Source: Parapristionchus giblindavisi (lineage: Eukaryota; Nematoda; Chromadorea; Rhabditida; Diplogasteridae). Taken from it: a stretch of DNA of 64,000 nucleotides. Numbering within the stretch: the stretch's first letter is position 1; the number at the start of each line of letters is the position of its first letter. Where the stretch lies: the NCBI GenBank assembly GCA_943737045.1, contig CALSFV010000001.1, positions 1,578,001 through 1,642,000 of the forward strand. Direction: 5' to 3'. A program made the translations under genes and the position numbers. Below are positions 22,901-36,604 of the stretch, piece by piece. The notes under the pieces were generated by a model. The model searched no databases, was not told the DNA's origin, and saw nothing but the letters and a program-made list of their open reading frames with translations.

Positions 22901-24293
22901 ATGAGAGAGAGGGGAGATAAGGAGAGAGAGAGAGAGAGAGTGAGAGAGAGAGTGAGTGAGTGAGAGAGAGAGACAGCATTGCCAATAGTTTTTTTGCTAT
23001 ACTAGAGATCAAATGTTCACAGAACGTGTGTATGTGTAAAAAGAACATTGGACGAATTGGATTAACGACTGATTGGAGGGTCCTTGAGTAGAGCGTAACC
23101 TCTCTCTCTATGGTCTCTTCGACGCGCAATGCTTTCTCGTTGTTAGAGAACATAGAAATAGTGTGCGCAATGAAGAGGCCATGGAGAGCGGTAACGCTCC
23201 CTTTGAGAAGAGTGATGCAACTCTACTATGGATATAATTGCTTGCAAGTGCACTACATGTCGTTTCTTTGATCGTATAGGACAGGGAAGATGAATCAATT
23301 TAGCAATTCCTCGAGAAACTCTAAAAAGAAAGATGATCGACAATTATCGTCTGGTGAGAGGAATGTAACGCACGGACACCAACCGGGATGCCATTCACGT
23401 CAGAGCTCTCAATTCTTCTCCACAACCCCGAATCACTTCGGGGGAGATTCCCTATTGACCTCTTGATAAAACGTATACATGAGAGGAATATGAAAAGCAT
23501 GAAAAGATAGACAACCAAATGTTGTTTTTGTCGTGTAAAAGACGACGATACGAGCATACAAAAAGTGTGGTCACATTGTTTTTGCATACGTTTTTGCATG
23601 TATTACGGGGATAGCCATGTCTTGGCTGTCTTAGATATGTTTCAAGAGAATCACAAATAATCTGTGTTGGGATGGTAGACTAATGAAAATGGAAGCCAGG
23701 TGTACTTTTTGTAATATTAATATCACAATAGTATTTATTTACCAGAGTATCATGGATGATTGCATATTTTCTTGCCGATAGTGGGTCGTCTATGGGTAAT
23801 GTAGTAATAGTAGATGGAAGCATTACAGCTATGTACTTGAAAATGTGAGAGAATATGGGGTCGAAATCCTAGCAAAGAAAAGAAACGAAGGCGAGATTTG
23901 GTAACAGTGGAAAGTTTGCGCTGCTGTAAAAACACTAAATAAATGAAGAGACAGATACTCTTTGACAAACATTAATCAATATTTTTCCTATCAGGGAAGC
24001 CGTCCAGCACTTCGCCTCGGCTCTCGACCTCCAGAAGGGCGGCTCCAAGGAGCACTCAGCAATCTGGGGACCACTACGATCATCCGGTAAGCATTCCTAC
24101 ATACCTTGCATAGATTCTTGACTTTTGGAAAACGTCGCCTCACCCGACGCACCAAGCAGTTACACCAAATTTCATTTCAGCCGTACGATGTCTGCCGTTC
24201 TCTTCGTCTTTCCTGCCTTTCATCGACTCGAAGGACTTGGAGGGTCTCAAAAGAGTCCTTGCGACGGTCCCGCCCTCCGAACGTCCCCTTTGA
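11117..24293 (+). CDS. prx-5: peroxisomal targeting signal 1 receptor PEX5
   Basis: Exons are 11117-11222, 11542-11648, 12264-12368, 12948-13063, 13229-13295, 13947-14081, 14325-14409, 14901-14986, 15133-15234, 15472-15542, 15609-15702, 15923-16072, 16474-16550, 16692-16772, 23995-24086 and 24181-24293. They give 528 aa, phase-consistent throughout. PEX5 binds C-terminal SKL-type signals in the cytosol and docks at PEX13/PEX14. The N-terminus has EGECGGANPL, including the conserved Cys (residue 9) that is ubiquitinated for receptor recycling. Four WxxxF/Y PEX14-binding motifs follow (W91, W111, W152, W172). The C-terminal half is the TPR domain, with family-invariant Asn in LWN (414), LAN (422) and RYNLG (449). 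The extreme C-terminus diverges from vertebrate PEX5. An acceptor 20 bases upstream of ATG suggests trans-splicing. The donor after exon 5 (GTCACT) is weak. Intron 14 is 7.2 kb and transposon-filled. Confidence 0.93.
13443..13563. repeat. family B MITE copy in prx-5 intron 5
   Basis: A well-preserved copy with TTAA at both ends and AGGGAGCG/CGCTCCCT termini. The interior is a near-perfect hairpin of about 55-base arms. Confidence 0.85.
13575..13687. repeat. family A MITE copy in prx-5 intron 5
   Basis: It directly follows the family B copy. Arms TTTCAAACTCTCCGCTCTG and GTTTCAAATTAGCTCGG, ending GCGCCTTTAA. Confidence 0.75.
13779..13939. repeat. GATA/GATT tetranucleotide array at a splice acceptor
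   Basis: About 40 tetranucleotide units run GATA, then GATT, GGTT, and GATT again. The array ends six bases before the TTCAG acceptor of prx-5 exon 6, so it occupies the branch-point and tract region of that intron. Confidence 0.9.
16105..16183. repeat. family A MITE copy in prx-5 intron 12
   Basis: A shortened copy with GACACTCCCCACTGGCAATG, the CTGGTAGACAAGAAAGCG loop and GAGTTTCAAATTAGATTGG. Confidence 0.65.
16241..16370. repeat. inverted repeat partner of 20005-20117
   Basis: The reverse complement of this block matches 20005-20117 closely (shared words include ATTAGTAGAGGCGAG, CATTAGGTTCTAGAC and TAGTTAAACATG). The two lie inverted on either side of prx-5 exons 13-14 and the hAT element. 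They are probably two copies of one unnamed repeat. Confidence 0.6.
16925..19467. mobile_element. non-autonomous hAT transposon
   Basis: The termini are CAGGGTTGGGTGG and the inverse of CAGAGTTGGGCGG, rich in TTACCG/ACCGGT subterminal words, with an exact 8-bp target duplication CTAGCCAC at 16917-16924 and 19468-19475. An 8-bp duplication and CAG-starting ends are the hAT signature. The interior is largely palindromic (about 17330-17800 against 18900-19345). No transposase frame is visible. A tRNA-like sequence lies at about 18748-18826 on the minus strand. Confidence 0.88.
18748..18826 (-). repeat. tRNA-like sequence inside the hAT element
   Basis: On the minus strand an A-box-like TAGTGTAGTGG is followed about 45 bases later by the B-box GGGTTCGATCC. 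The D-stem would be mostly wobble pairs and the anticodon arm does not fold well, so this is a tRNA-derived relic or internal Pol III promoter rather than a working tRNA. Confidence 0.55.
20005..20117. repeat. inverted repeat partner of 16241-16370
   Basis: The inverted match described under 16241-16370. A further partial copy lies near 8085-8110. Confidence 0.6.
20335..21988. mobile_element. 1.65 kb foldback element, TA insertion
   Basis: Arms of about 700 bp are almost perfect inverted repeats around a unique centre (about 21040-21295). The ends CAGTAGCGCCGG / CCGGCGCTACTG are flanked by TA on both sides, consistent with a Tc1/mariner-type non-autonomous element. The same short open frame of about 90-109 codons appears inverted in both arms and is a consequence of the palindrome. 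The centre contains GATCAAAGATCAAA tracts. Confidence 0.82.
22216..22975. repeat. long purine/pyrimidine strand-asymmetric tract
   Basis: GA-rich sequence (22216-22290) is followed by a CT-rich run of about 340 bases (22380-22720), then a GA-rich run (22890-22975). The open frames across it encode Ser/Leu/Pro low complexity and are not genes. Mirror-symmetric parts could form triplex (H-DNA) structures. Confidence 0.85.
23084..23205. repeat. family B MITE copy in prx-5 intron 14
   Basis: A diverged copy lacking a clear left TTAA. The core TGGTCTCTTCGACGCGCAAT and the right end GGTAACGCTCCCTTT are clear. Confidence 0.75.
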
Positions 24294-25307
24294 GATATAC
24301 CGTATCACCAATCAAGGTACGGTAGTTACGGTAAACCGTCCAATCCGCTCCCTACCGTACTCCTCTATTAGCTTAAACCCAGAGTATGCTCCCATGCTTC
24401 CCAACGTTCATTGTTCTGGTCCCGAATTAATCGATAATATCGAGAGATCACCGTTCAACCGTGGCAGCTATCGTGCCCCCAGTCCGTGCGAGAGACCGCC
24501 CCTAATCAATTCTATTTATGTTCCTGAGAATGGTCGATAATTGTGTACAGATTATATTTTGATAAAGGATTTTGAGTATTATTGATTTTTTGATAAACTA
24601 TATTGATTGATTACATATATGCATATTTTGTAACATGAGTCAATAACAAGCATCAGGTAACACTGCAGGTTAGAAAATGCGTTGAAAATGTGTTGAACTA
24701 ATTCTGACCTATAGAGCAAGTAATGAAGATGTGTATATTTTATTCTCTCTTTTTTTGCGCAAAAGTGAACGCATAAGTAACCAAGCAACAGAGCTCACAA
24801 ACAGCTCAACCTACGGATATGCCTGCACATTTGCCCGGAAGCCCAGAGGCTTGATGGTTTCTCGACAACCGTGACATAAGCGTTGCCGGGGCATCTTGCC
24901 AAAGATTCTCCCTATACGGTTGTACCAACGCATTGAATGACAAACAGTTTATCAGCAATCATGCATACTCAGTACTCAGTTCTGTCAATACATTCCAGTC
25001 GTTACTATCGATTCGTTTTTCGCCCTGGTAATTAATGACCCATGTCAAGATCGAAAAGTGGCGATATTTCATGGAACAGTTGCCGCGGATCTCATTCTCT
25101 ATGTTCTCTGCCTCTCTCCATTTTCCCTGATCTCTCGCCGTCGAAGAGCACCCGAGACATTCCCTCATCCCCTTATACCTCCTGATCGGTCTACGAACCA
25201 CGGGTTCTCGCTTGAATCATATCCAAAACCGTTTCTAAACCCCGGCTTAAACCCCGGCTCCATGCCCTAAACTGAATCTTCGTATACAATTACTTCCTCT
25301 TCTTAAG
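24294..25307. other. intergenic region between prx-5 and the next gene
   Basis: An open frame overlaps the prx-5 last exon up to 24540 in another frame and is probably incidental. I see several TACGGTA/TACCGTA palindromes at 24300-24360 and no supported exon. Confidence 0.4.
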
Positions 25308-29447
<4,140 letters not shown>

Positions 29448-29814
29448 TCTTTGATCTTTGATCTTTTGATCCTAATAATTTCTATTTTTGTCATTTGATC
29501 TTTGATCTTTGACCTCGATATTTCTATTATGCACCTGTACATTGCTCAGAGAATTATTAATTTTTGCCAAACGGGTCCTTCAGATTTACTGTTGTACATA
29601 GCCAATCCTTACTAGGTACCATTCATCCAAATTCACTTAATCCCATTTTATCGATTTTATATTTTAAACATTGCTTATTACTTTTTTGTTAAACAGATTG
29701 CTTAGCTTTACTTGTATTGTTGTCTCAGGATGAGATTTTGCTTGAATAAAACATTACTTCATAACGAAAATCTACATGCACAAGGAATGACAAACTCCAG
29801 AATTGTATAAATAA
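29448..29814. other. intergenic stretch with GATCTTT tracts
   Basis: GATCTTTGATCTTT tracts occur at 29451-29470 and 29498-29514, directly after the stop of the secreted-protein gene. The rest is AT-rich without exon signals. Confidence 0.5.
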
Positions 29815-29856
29815 ATAATCAGATTAAACGTTTAATGATAGATAAAGATCACTCTC

Positions 29857-30692
29857 TCACTCTCTTCACAGATAGTCACTCTCTTCACAGATAGGCACTC
29901 TCTTCACAGATAGTCACTCTCTTCACAGATAGGCACTCTCTTCACAGATAGTCACTCTCTTCACAGATAGGCACTCTCTTCACAGATAGTCACTCTCTTC
30001 ACAGATAGTCACTCTCTTCACAGATAGTCACTCTCTTCACAGATAGGCACTCTCTTCACAGATAGGCACTCTCTTCACAGATAGGCACTCTCTTCACAGA
30101 TAGTCACTCTCTTCACAGATAGTCACTCTCTTCACAGATAGGCACTCTCTTCACAGATAGTCACTCTCTTCACAGATAGGCACTCTCTTCACAGATAGTC
30201 ACTCTCTTCACAGATAGTCACTCTCTTCACAGATAGGCACTCTCTTCACAGATAGTCACTCTCTTGACAGATAGGCACTCTCTTCACAGATAGTCACTCC
30301 CTTCACAGATAGTCACTCTCTTCACAGATAGGCACTATCTTCACAGATAGGCACTCTCTTCACAGATAGTCACTCTCTTCACAGATAGGCACTCTCTTCA
30401 CAGATAGTCACTCTCTTCACAGATATGCACTCTCTTCACAGATAGGCACTCTCTTCACAGATAGTCACTCTCTTCACAGATAGTCACTCTCTTCACAGAT
30501 AGGCACTCTCTTCACAGATAGGCACTCTCTTCACAGATAGTCACTCTCTTCACAGATAGTCACTCTCTTCACAGATAGTCACTCTCTTCACAGATAGTCA
30601 CTCTCTTCACAGATAGTCACTCTCTTCACAGATAGTCACTCTCTTCACAGATAGTCACTCTCTTCACAGATAGTCACTCTCTTCACAGATAG
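29857..30692 (+). repeat. 19-bp minisatellite, 44 units
   Basis: The unit is (T or G)CACTCTCTTCACAGATAG, 44 copies in exactly 836 bp. Most units are identical except for the first base, which alternates irregularly between T and G. The last nine or so units are all T. The unit corresponds to the retrotransposon codons for LFTD next to the truncated reverse-transcriptase copy that starts immediately after the array. Confidence 0.95.
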
Positions 30693-30695
30693 AAT

Positions 30696-32627
30696 TACAT
30701 CAATAATTAGACACTTTGTTCCTACTCGCAAAATACTCCCACATCACTCACATCTATCTACAACCTCCTTTAATCTGCTTCGCCGCTGCAGAAGACTATA
30801 CCGTAATCGCATGCGTATAGGCCTCAATCCATTTAAACGAATGAGTAAACGTTTGCTAGCTTCCATGAATAGTTCACGCCGTTCATTTGAACGTCGACTA
30901 AGTAGAAAGTCCAACACCAAACTGTTTTATAGGTATGCTGGAAATCGCATAAAAGATTCATCAAACACTATAAACACAATTATTGATTCCAATGGCACCA
31001 CACTTATTGATGATCATAAAAAAGCTGAGGCGCTAGCATCTAGTTTCATGAGCGCATTCAATAACGCAGTATTCTCAGCACCTGATAGCTATCCTATGCG
31101 CACACAAAGAAAAATCGATTTTATCGATTTTACATCCTCTCGTATCTCAAATGTTATTCGAAAACTACCCAATAAGAACTCTACATCGCCTGACGGTATT
31201 TCATACGCCTTCCTTAAAAACACCGTAGATCAAATTAGCTTTCCACTTTCTATACTATTTCATCGTTTCTTGCTCCTATCACAAACACCTAGCATTTGGC
31301 TGACGGCAATAGTCAAACCGATCTACAAAAGGAAGGGCGCAAAACACGATGCATCTAATTACCGTCCCATTTCTCTTACGTGCTCTTTATCCAAAATTAT
31401 GGAAAGACTAATATGTAAAGATATAACTTCTTTCTTAGGCGCAAATAATCTACTGTGTGATCAACAGCATGGCTTCCGCAACAAACGTTCTACTACCTCT
31501 TGCATCCTCTCAACTTTCTCACATTGGAATGAATGCCTGGATAAGAAAAAGAACATTTCATGTGCTTTTATTGATTTCTCAAGAGCCTTCGATAGCATAC
31601 CTATTAATCTTTTACTCTTCAAATGTGAGAGGTACGGCATCAGTGGTTGTTTATTACGATGGCTTAAGTCCTTTCTCAATGCACGTACTCAATCTGTTAT
31701 TGTTGGAGACGAAAGTCCAATCTATTCAATGTTACCAGTGGCGTGCCTCAAGGTTCTTGCATTGGTCCCTTACTATTCTCCCTTTACATAGATGACATCC
31801 CTTCTATTCTTCCCACAGATGTTCATTCTTCTATCTACGTCGATGATCTCAAGGTATACACTATCAATAACCCAGTCCTTTTACAATCAGCTCTCGATCG
31901 CATTTTTGAATGGTCTCTAAAATGGGGACTAACTCTGTCCTCATCTAAAACCGTTGTTATGCAAATCGGTACTGGACATCCAAACTGTCCTTTCAACATT
32001 GATTCGTGCATGTTGCCTGTGGTCGAAAGTGTGAAAGACCTCGGAGTAACCTATGATAACAAGCTCAGTTTTGATTGTCACATTGATAACATTGTAAACA
32101 AAGCATCCTCAAGATGTGCATACATCCATAGATCCTTCAAATATCGAAGTCCTTCTTTATACGTTCGTCTATTTAACGTGTATGTCCGTCCAGTGCTCGA
32201 GTATTGTAATGAACTTTGGTGCCCTTACACTAACAATCTTATAGCACGCATTGAGAACGTCCTTCGCAGATACACTCGCATCGTATTCAGTAAATGCAGA
32301 ATCAACTACCTACAGTATTCCGATCGACTACAGTACCTCAAAGTACCATCTCTCGAGACTAGACGACAGCAGAATGACCTCATCACGACACACAAGATAT
32401 TGCACGGCCACATCGACTTAAATCCCCGTTCTCTTTTTCTCATTTCAAATACAATCAATATTTCACGAGGCCACAATTTAAAACTCAATCCTCATAGTTG
32501 CCGCTCAAATCGCTTTTCAAACTTTTTGACTAATAGAGTAGTAAACAAATGGAACTCACTCGAGAATAGTTTGGTTTCCAACATCAGCTCACTAGCATTC
32601 AGTAGACAAATTCGTGAATCATTTTAA
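30696..32627 (+). pseudogene. reverse transcriptase ORF, truncated and frameshifted
   Basis: The first frame, from the minisatellite edge to about 31740, carries RT motifs: YKRKG..NYRPISLT, QHGFR and FIDFSRAFDSIP. The reading then moves to another frame for GVPQGS-like PQGSCIGPLLF, the catalytic YVDD (31837-31848) and the thumb region to the stop at 32627. A one-base frame change lies at about 31730-31745, between residues matching SGVPQG in the intact relative. The endonuclease domain and ORF1 are absent. It probably acted in target-primed reverse transcription when intact, and is a dead copy here. Confidence 0.88.
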
Positions 32628-33389
32628 ATAAATATATTTCTATAAGAGTGCTAATCTCTTCAGTTTTTCAGTTTTCACGACCACACTACCTCAAGATCAT
32701 TCAGACCAAACAAGACAACAAGACAACAAGACACGATACACGATACACGAGACCTACAGCATCACATATACACAGTTTTTAGAGTGCACTTTTAACATAA
32801 TTTTTGTAAGCCTTTATATAAAACATGAATTTCAAAAAGAAAACTTGTGAGAGATCGTTTTTTATTTATTTTTTTTGCACTTTTCTCTTCTCTTCTTCTC
32901 ATCTCTCCCTATCTCTCTATGCCCCACTCTTCGCTAGTTATTAGCTATTTTATTTCGTTGCATTTCATTTATTTATTCTTTCACATCTCACATTCAGTAG
33001 GTCCTACCATTACACTTTAGTAGTCGTCTTCATGAACTCCCTTCCGACCCTTGGTCCTCGACTTTCTCAATGACGATTTTTATCACGGCCTCCTCCACCC
33101 GGTGATAAGCATCCATACAACACAAGCATCCTCGCTCACTCTAATTATGCACTGCACATTGCATTCACATGTTCACTTGTACCATATTCACTGAATTATC
33201 GTCAAAGAGAGGGATCATGGTGTCATGGTTGAGTTCCCCCTTTAAAACCCATTAAAATTTCCATACCCCCCCCTCCCCAACCCCCAATGCTGTGATCCAG
33301 TTATTGCAGCAATACCCATTCCCTTATTAATTTATTTATTCTACATCTATCATTTTCATTCATCTGTTTTAATCGCATAAGGAAATAAA

Positions 33390-33390
<1 letters not shown>

Positions 33391-33468
<78 letters not shown>
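33391..33468. repeat. ATT array, probable retrotransposon tail
   Basis: 26 ATT units following GGAAATAA, about 760 bases after the reverse-transcriptase stop. Confidence 0.85.
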
Positions 33469-33469
<1 letters not shown>

Positions 33470-33470
<1 letters not shown>

Positions 33471-33990
33471 AGATGATAGAGAAACGGTGGCCGATCGATC
33501 GATGAATCAGTGGACTCAATTTTGATCTATAATACTAGGTGTAGTCCGATTCATTTCCCTGGTTTGGTACATTATCGCCTCGATACTACCAAAGAAACTG
33601 CATGGTGACATATTATAGAATTAAAACTGTCCGAACAATACAAATTCCGCAATTTGCCGAGCAATATTCAGACTCCGCCCACTTCTTCCGCGACATACCA
33701 TTTTCTCCAGTTTTATCGAATTTTATGGCGTTTCCTCATCATTTCACAGGACTTTCAATAAAAATAAAATTATATGCATTGAAAAAACGTTCGAAAAAAC
33801 CGTCCGAAAATTTGGAGTGCGTTTTTCTCAACGGTGGAGAAGTTTACTATATTCGGCATTTGGCGCGGTGTGTGCAAAACTTTTGTAATTCTATAATACT
33901 GTAGTTTGAATTTTAATCTGTGATCTTTGATCGAATCTCGATAATGTTCTCTGGCTGCGATCTCGACGGGTTTAGTCTCACACTGATCTG
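33470..33990 (-). pseudogene. decayed duplicate of the coiled-coil gene 3' end
   Basis: On either side of a family D MITE this matches 48955-49190, the last two exons of the minus-strand coiled-coil gene plus downstream flank. TCGGACTACACC near the stop is kept, but coding integrity is lost. The copy includes the same GATCGATCGATGAATCA flank. Confidence 0.75.
33613..33896. repeat. family D MITE copy 1
   Basis: The ends TTATAGAATT / AATTCTATAA are flanked by TA on both sides. The equivalent position in the paralogous segment at 49075-49085 is empty (GTCATACTGTAG). This fixes the element borders and the TA duplication. 284 bp. Confidence 0.88.
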
Positions 33991-33995
33991 GTGAG

Positions 33996-34116
33996 TTAAA
34001 GGGACTGAAACCTTTGTCAACGGTCTCTTCAACGCTCTACGCTCTCTCGTTGTTAGAGAACAGAGAAATAGTGTGCGCAATGAAGAGGCCATTGAGTGAG
34101 GTCACTCTCACTTTAA
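33996..34116. repeat. family B MITE copy
   Basis: TTAAAGGGACTG start and CACTTTAA end, with the standard family B palindromic core. Confidence 0.82.
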
Positions 34117-34372
34117 TAGAAAAATTGTTCTGCACAGAGTCACATCTTATTTGAGAAGTTTGTTCTAAATTGTTACAATTTATTTGTTTTTGTTCTAGTG
34201 CACGTTTATTTTACACTTTGATTTTTTACACTTTCGAGCTCGAACGCAAAGATCTTTAAAATCTGAGCACCTGATTGTCGTCTAGTTGTTCAATTTTTAT
34301 TCACCTGCCAAACTTTGTATCTCAGACACTCCCGTGATCTTTGTATTTGGAATACAGTCATATAATGTTCTA

Positions 34373-34378
<6 letters not shown>

Positions 34379-34410
<32 letters not shown>

Positions 34411-34411
34411 T
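34379..34411. repeat. AAT array between short direct repeats
   Basis: Eleven AAT units. The phrase TATAATGTTCTAATAT occurs on both sides (about 34363 and 34421), suggesting a small duplication around the array. Confidence 0.8.
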
Positions 34412-35280
34412 TTTTAATATTATAATGTTCTAATATGTATATCACGGATCTGCTGTAAGAATGAAAGAAGCCAACCGACAGTTTTTAAATTTTTCTCACC
34501 GATTTGGATGAGATTTATATGATTGACCATAATGACGTAAAGCAGAAGGCCTAGGCACTTGATTTCGCCAAATTTGCATTTTTATCGATTTTTTTATCTT
34601 CCACTTCGGGCAGCCATATCTCACTGAATTTTTGACCTACAGCAAGAAATTTTTTTCCAATCGACTCGAAATGAACTGTTCTAGAAGTTACTCAACAAAG
34701 GATACGTGTAAAAACGCCATCTTCTACTTGTTTTCTTCGAAAAACTGATTTTTTGAGTACAATATGCTAATTTTCTCGAATTTTTTTCACAAAGGATACG
34801 ATTTTTATTCGCGATTCTCATTCTACATCCTCGAATTGAGGTACGTACATACTTCAGCCGACATAATTCGCGGCACCCGATACCGTTTCTCAGAGGGGAA
34901 CCGGACTTTTTTTTTTAGCGTTATTTTCATTATAAAACAATTCTTATCCTATCTCTGTTCATTTTTATGCAAATTTGCAATCAATGTATACCAATCGAAA
35001 GCTCTCGACGAGCTCTACAAAAATGACTTAGTATTACAAGTCACGAAATTTGACCGTATTCAAGATATTTTAGAAAATCCGTTTTTTTTCACAAGCAATT
35101 GTTGCGCAATGTAATCGATTCACAACGAAACGGTGCTCTTTGCTTCCACCAATGTGTTTTGCTTGTACTCTTTGTTAATATTGTTATAGTAAAGGACAAC
35201 ACATAAAAGAGCAAAGATATTTATGTTTATCTTAGATATTCAAGGAATCATTGGAAAATACACATTCTGAAACTATTCAT

Positions 35281-36002
35281 CTATATTTCCGATATCGGAA
35301 TCGGAATGATCGAAATAATATCCGGATAATCGAAATACTCTTTGAGATCACTGTGAAGGAAATCATAGATAGCCTCAGCAGTTCTCTCTCTATCATCCTC
35401 TTCTACCTCGACCTCCTCCTCGATCTGAATCCCTTCATCCTCCGAATCAACTTGCCTCCATGACTGTGGAAAGTGATGGTACTATTATAGAATTAAAACT
35501 GTCCGAACAATACAAATTCCGCTATTTGTCGCGCAATACTCAGACTCCGCCCACTTCTTCGCGCGACATACCATTTTCTCTTATTTCATCGATTTTTATG
35601 GCGTCTTCTCGTCATTTAATTGGGCATTCAGCAAAAATAAAATTATATGCATTTACAAAACGTTCGGAAAAACCTCCCGAAATTAGGCGAAAATTTTGGA
35701 GTGCGTTTTTCTCAACGGTGGAGAAGTTTACTATATTCGGCATTTGCGCGATGTATGCAAAACTTTTGTAATTCTATAATAGTGATTCCTTTCTGTCCCG
35801 TCACTCTCATTCCCTTTCCGATGCCTCTGAATGTCCACGCAGAGATGGTGTCGTCCTTGAATTCGAAATGGCCAAGCTTCGAGATGCCCTTGATCGTCGA
35901 CTTTGGTAGTTCCTCGGTCTTCACGGTTCCCAGATGCACCGATACTCCTCGAAGCAGTTTCACAGTGGTGAGGACGACGAACATCTGCTCGTGAGTATCC
36001 AT
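35281..36002 (-). CDS. unrecognised 126-aa protein in the foldback loop
   Basis: Exon 1 is 36002-35805 (66 codons), exon 2 is 35463-35281 (60 codons plus stop). The phase agrees, with an ATGAGA|GTGACG donor and a TTTCCACAG acceptor. The N-terminal half is mixed and globular-looking (QMFVVLTTVKLLRGVSVHLG, FEFKDDTISAWTF). The second exon is very acidic at first (IEEEVEVEEDD), then aromatic (IYDFLHSDLKEYFDYPDII). I recognise no family. The frame is open further upstream, with two more in-frame ATGs at 36020 and 36032, so the start is uncertain. It could be a host gene around which inverted sequence accumulated, or a gene captured by the element. Confidence 0.6.
35485..35779. repeat. family D MITE copy 2, inside an intron
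   Basis: 295 bp with TTATAGAATT / AATTCTATAA ends and TA on both sides. It fills most of the 341-base intron of the loop gene; without it the intron would be 44 bases. Confidence 0.88.
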
Positions 36003-36604
36003 GTTCTTCTCCTTTCCCATAAATATTCTCATTTTAGTCTTGTAATACGAGCAGTGTAAGCAAAGAGCACCGTTTCGTTGTGAATCGATTACATTGCACA
36101 ACAATTGCTTGTGAAAAAAACGGATTTTCTAAAATATCTTAAATACGGTCAAATTTCATGACTTGTAATACTAAGTCATTTTTGTAGAGCTCGTCGAGAG
36201 CTTTCGATTGGTATACATTGATTGCAAATTTGCATAAAAAATGATCAGAGATGGGATAAGAATTGTTTTTTAATGAAAATAACGCGGTCCGGTTCCCCTC
36301 TGAGAAACGGTATCGGGTGCCGCGAATTATGACGGCTGAAGTATGTACGTACCTTAAGTCGAGGATGGAGAATCAGAATCGCGAATAAAAATCGTATCCT
36401 TTGTGGAAAAATTTTGAGAAAATTATCATATTGTACTCAAAAAATCAGTTTTTCGAAGAAAACAGGTAGAAGATGGCGTTTTTACACGTATCCTTTGTTG
36501 AGTATCTTCTAGAACAGTTCATTTCAAGTCGATTGGAAAAAGAATTTCTTGCTGTAGGTCAAAAATTGAGTGAGATATGGCTGCCCGAAGTGGAAGTGGA
36601 AGTC

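Larger units (their letters stand above)
29815..33468 (+). mobile_element. 5'-truncated CR1/jockey-like non-LTR retrotransposon copy
   Basis: The right part of ORF2 (reverse transcriptase) is present and related along its length to the element at 56.7-60.7 kb. Coding similarity may begin at about 29815, before the minisatellite. The 3' untranslated part from 32628 ends in an ATT array at 33391-33468, a tail style common in CR1-like elements. Boundaries are inferred. Confidence 0.65.
34598..36596. mobile_element. 2 kb foldback element with a gene in its loop
   Basis: Arms 34598-35145 and 36058-36596 are inverted repeats of about 540 bp with scattered differences (for example CTTCCACTTCGGGCAGCC against GGCTGCCCGAAGTGGAAG at the outer ends). 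The 0.9 kb loop contains a two-exon minus-strand gene and a family D MITE. No clear target duplication was found. Confidence 0.8.

Noticed and set aside
22305..23153. Ser/Leu/Pro-rich open frames of 135-169 codons
   Set aside because: They arise from the CT/GA low-complexity tract and lack splice context or any domain.
24106..24540. 144-codon frame overlapping the prx-5 last exon
   Set aside because: It starts in the intron and reads the last prx-5 exon in a different frame; the prx-5 frame gives family-matching sequence and a stop at 24293.
29857..30692. CRISPR-like array
   Set aside because: The units are contiguous with no unique spacers, and the host is a eukaryote. It is a minisatellite.
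30811..31791. Intact reverse transcriptase gene
   Set aside because: The frame is broken before the catalytic YVDD block and the endonuclease and ORF1 are missing.
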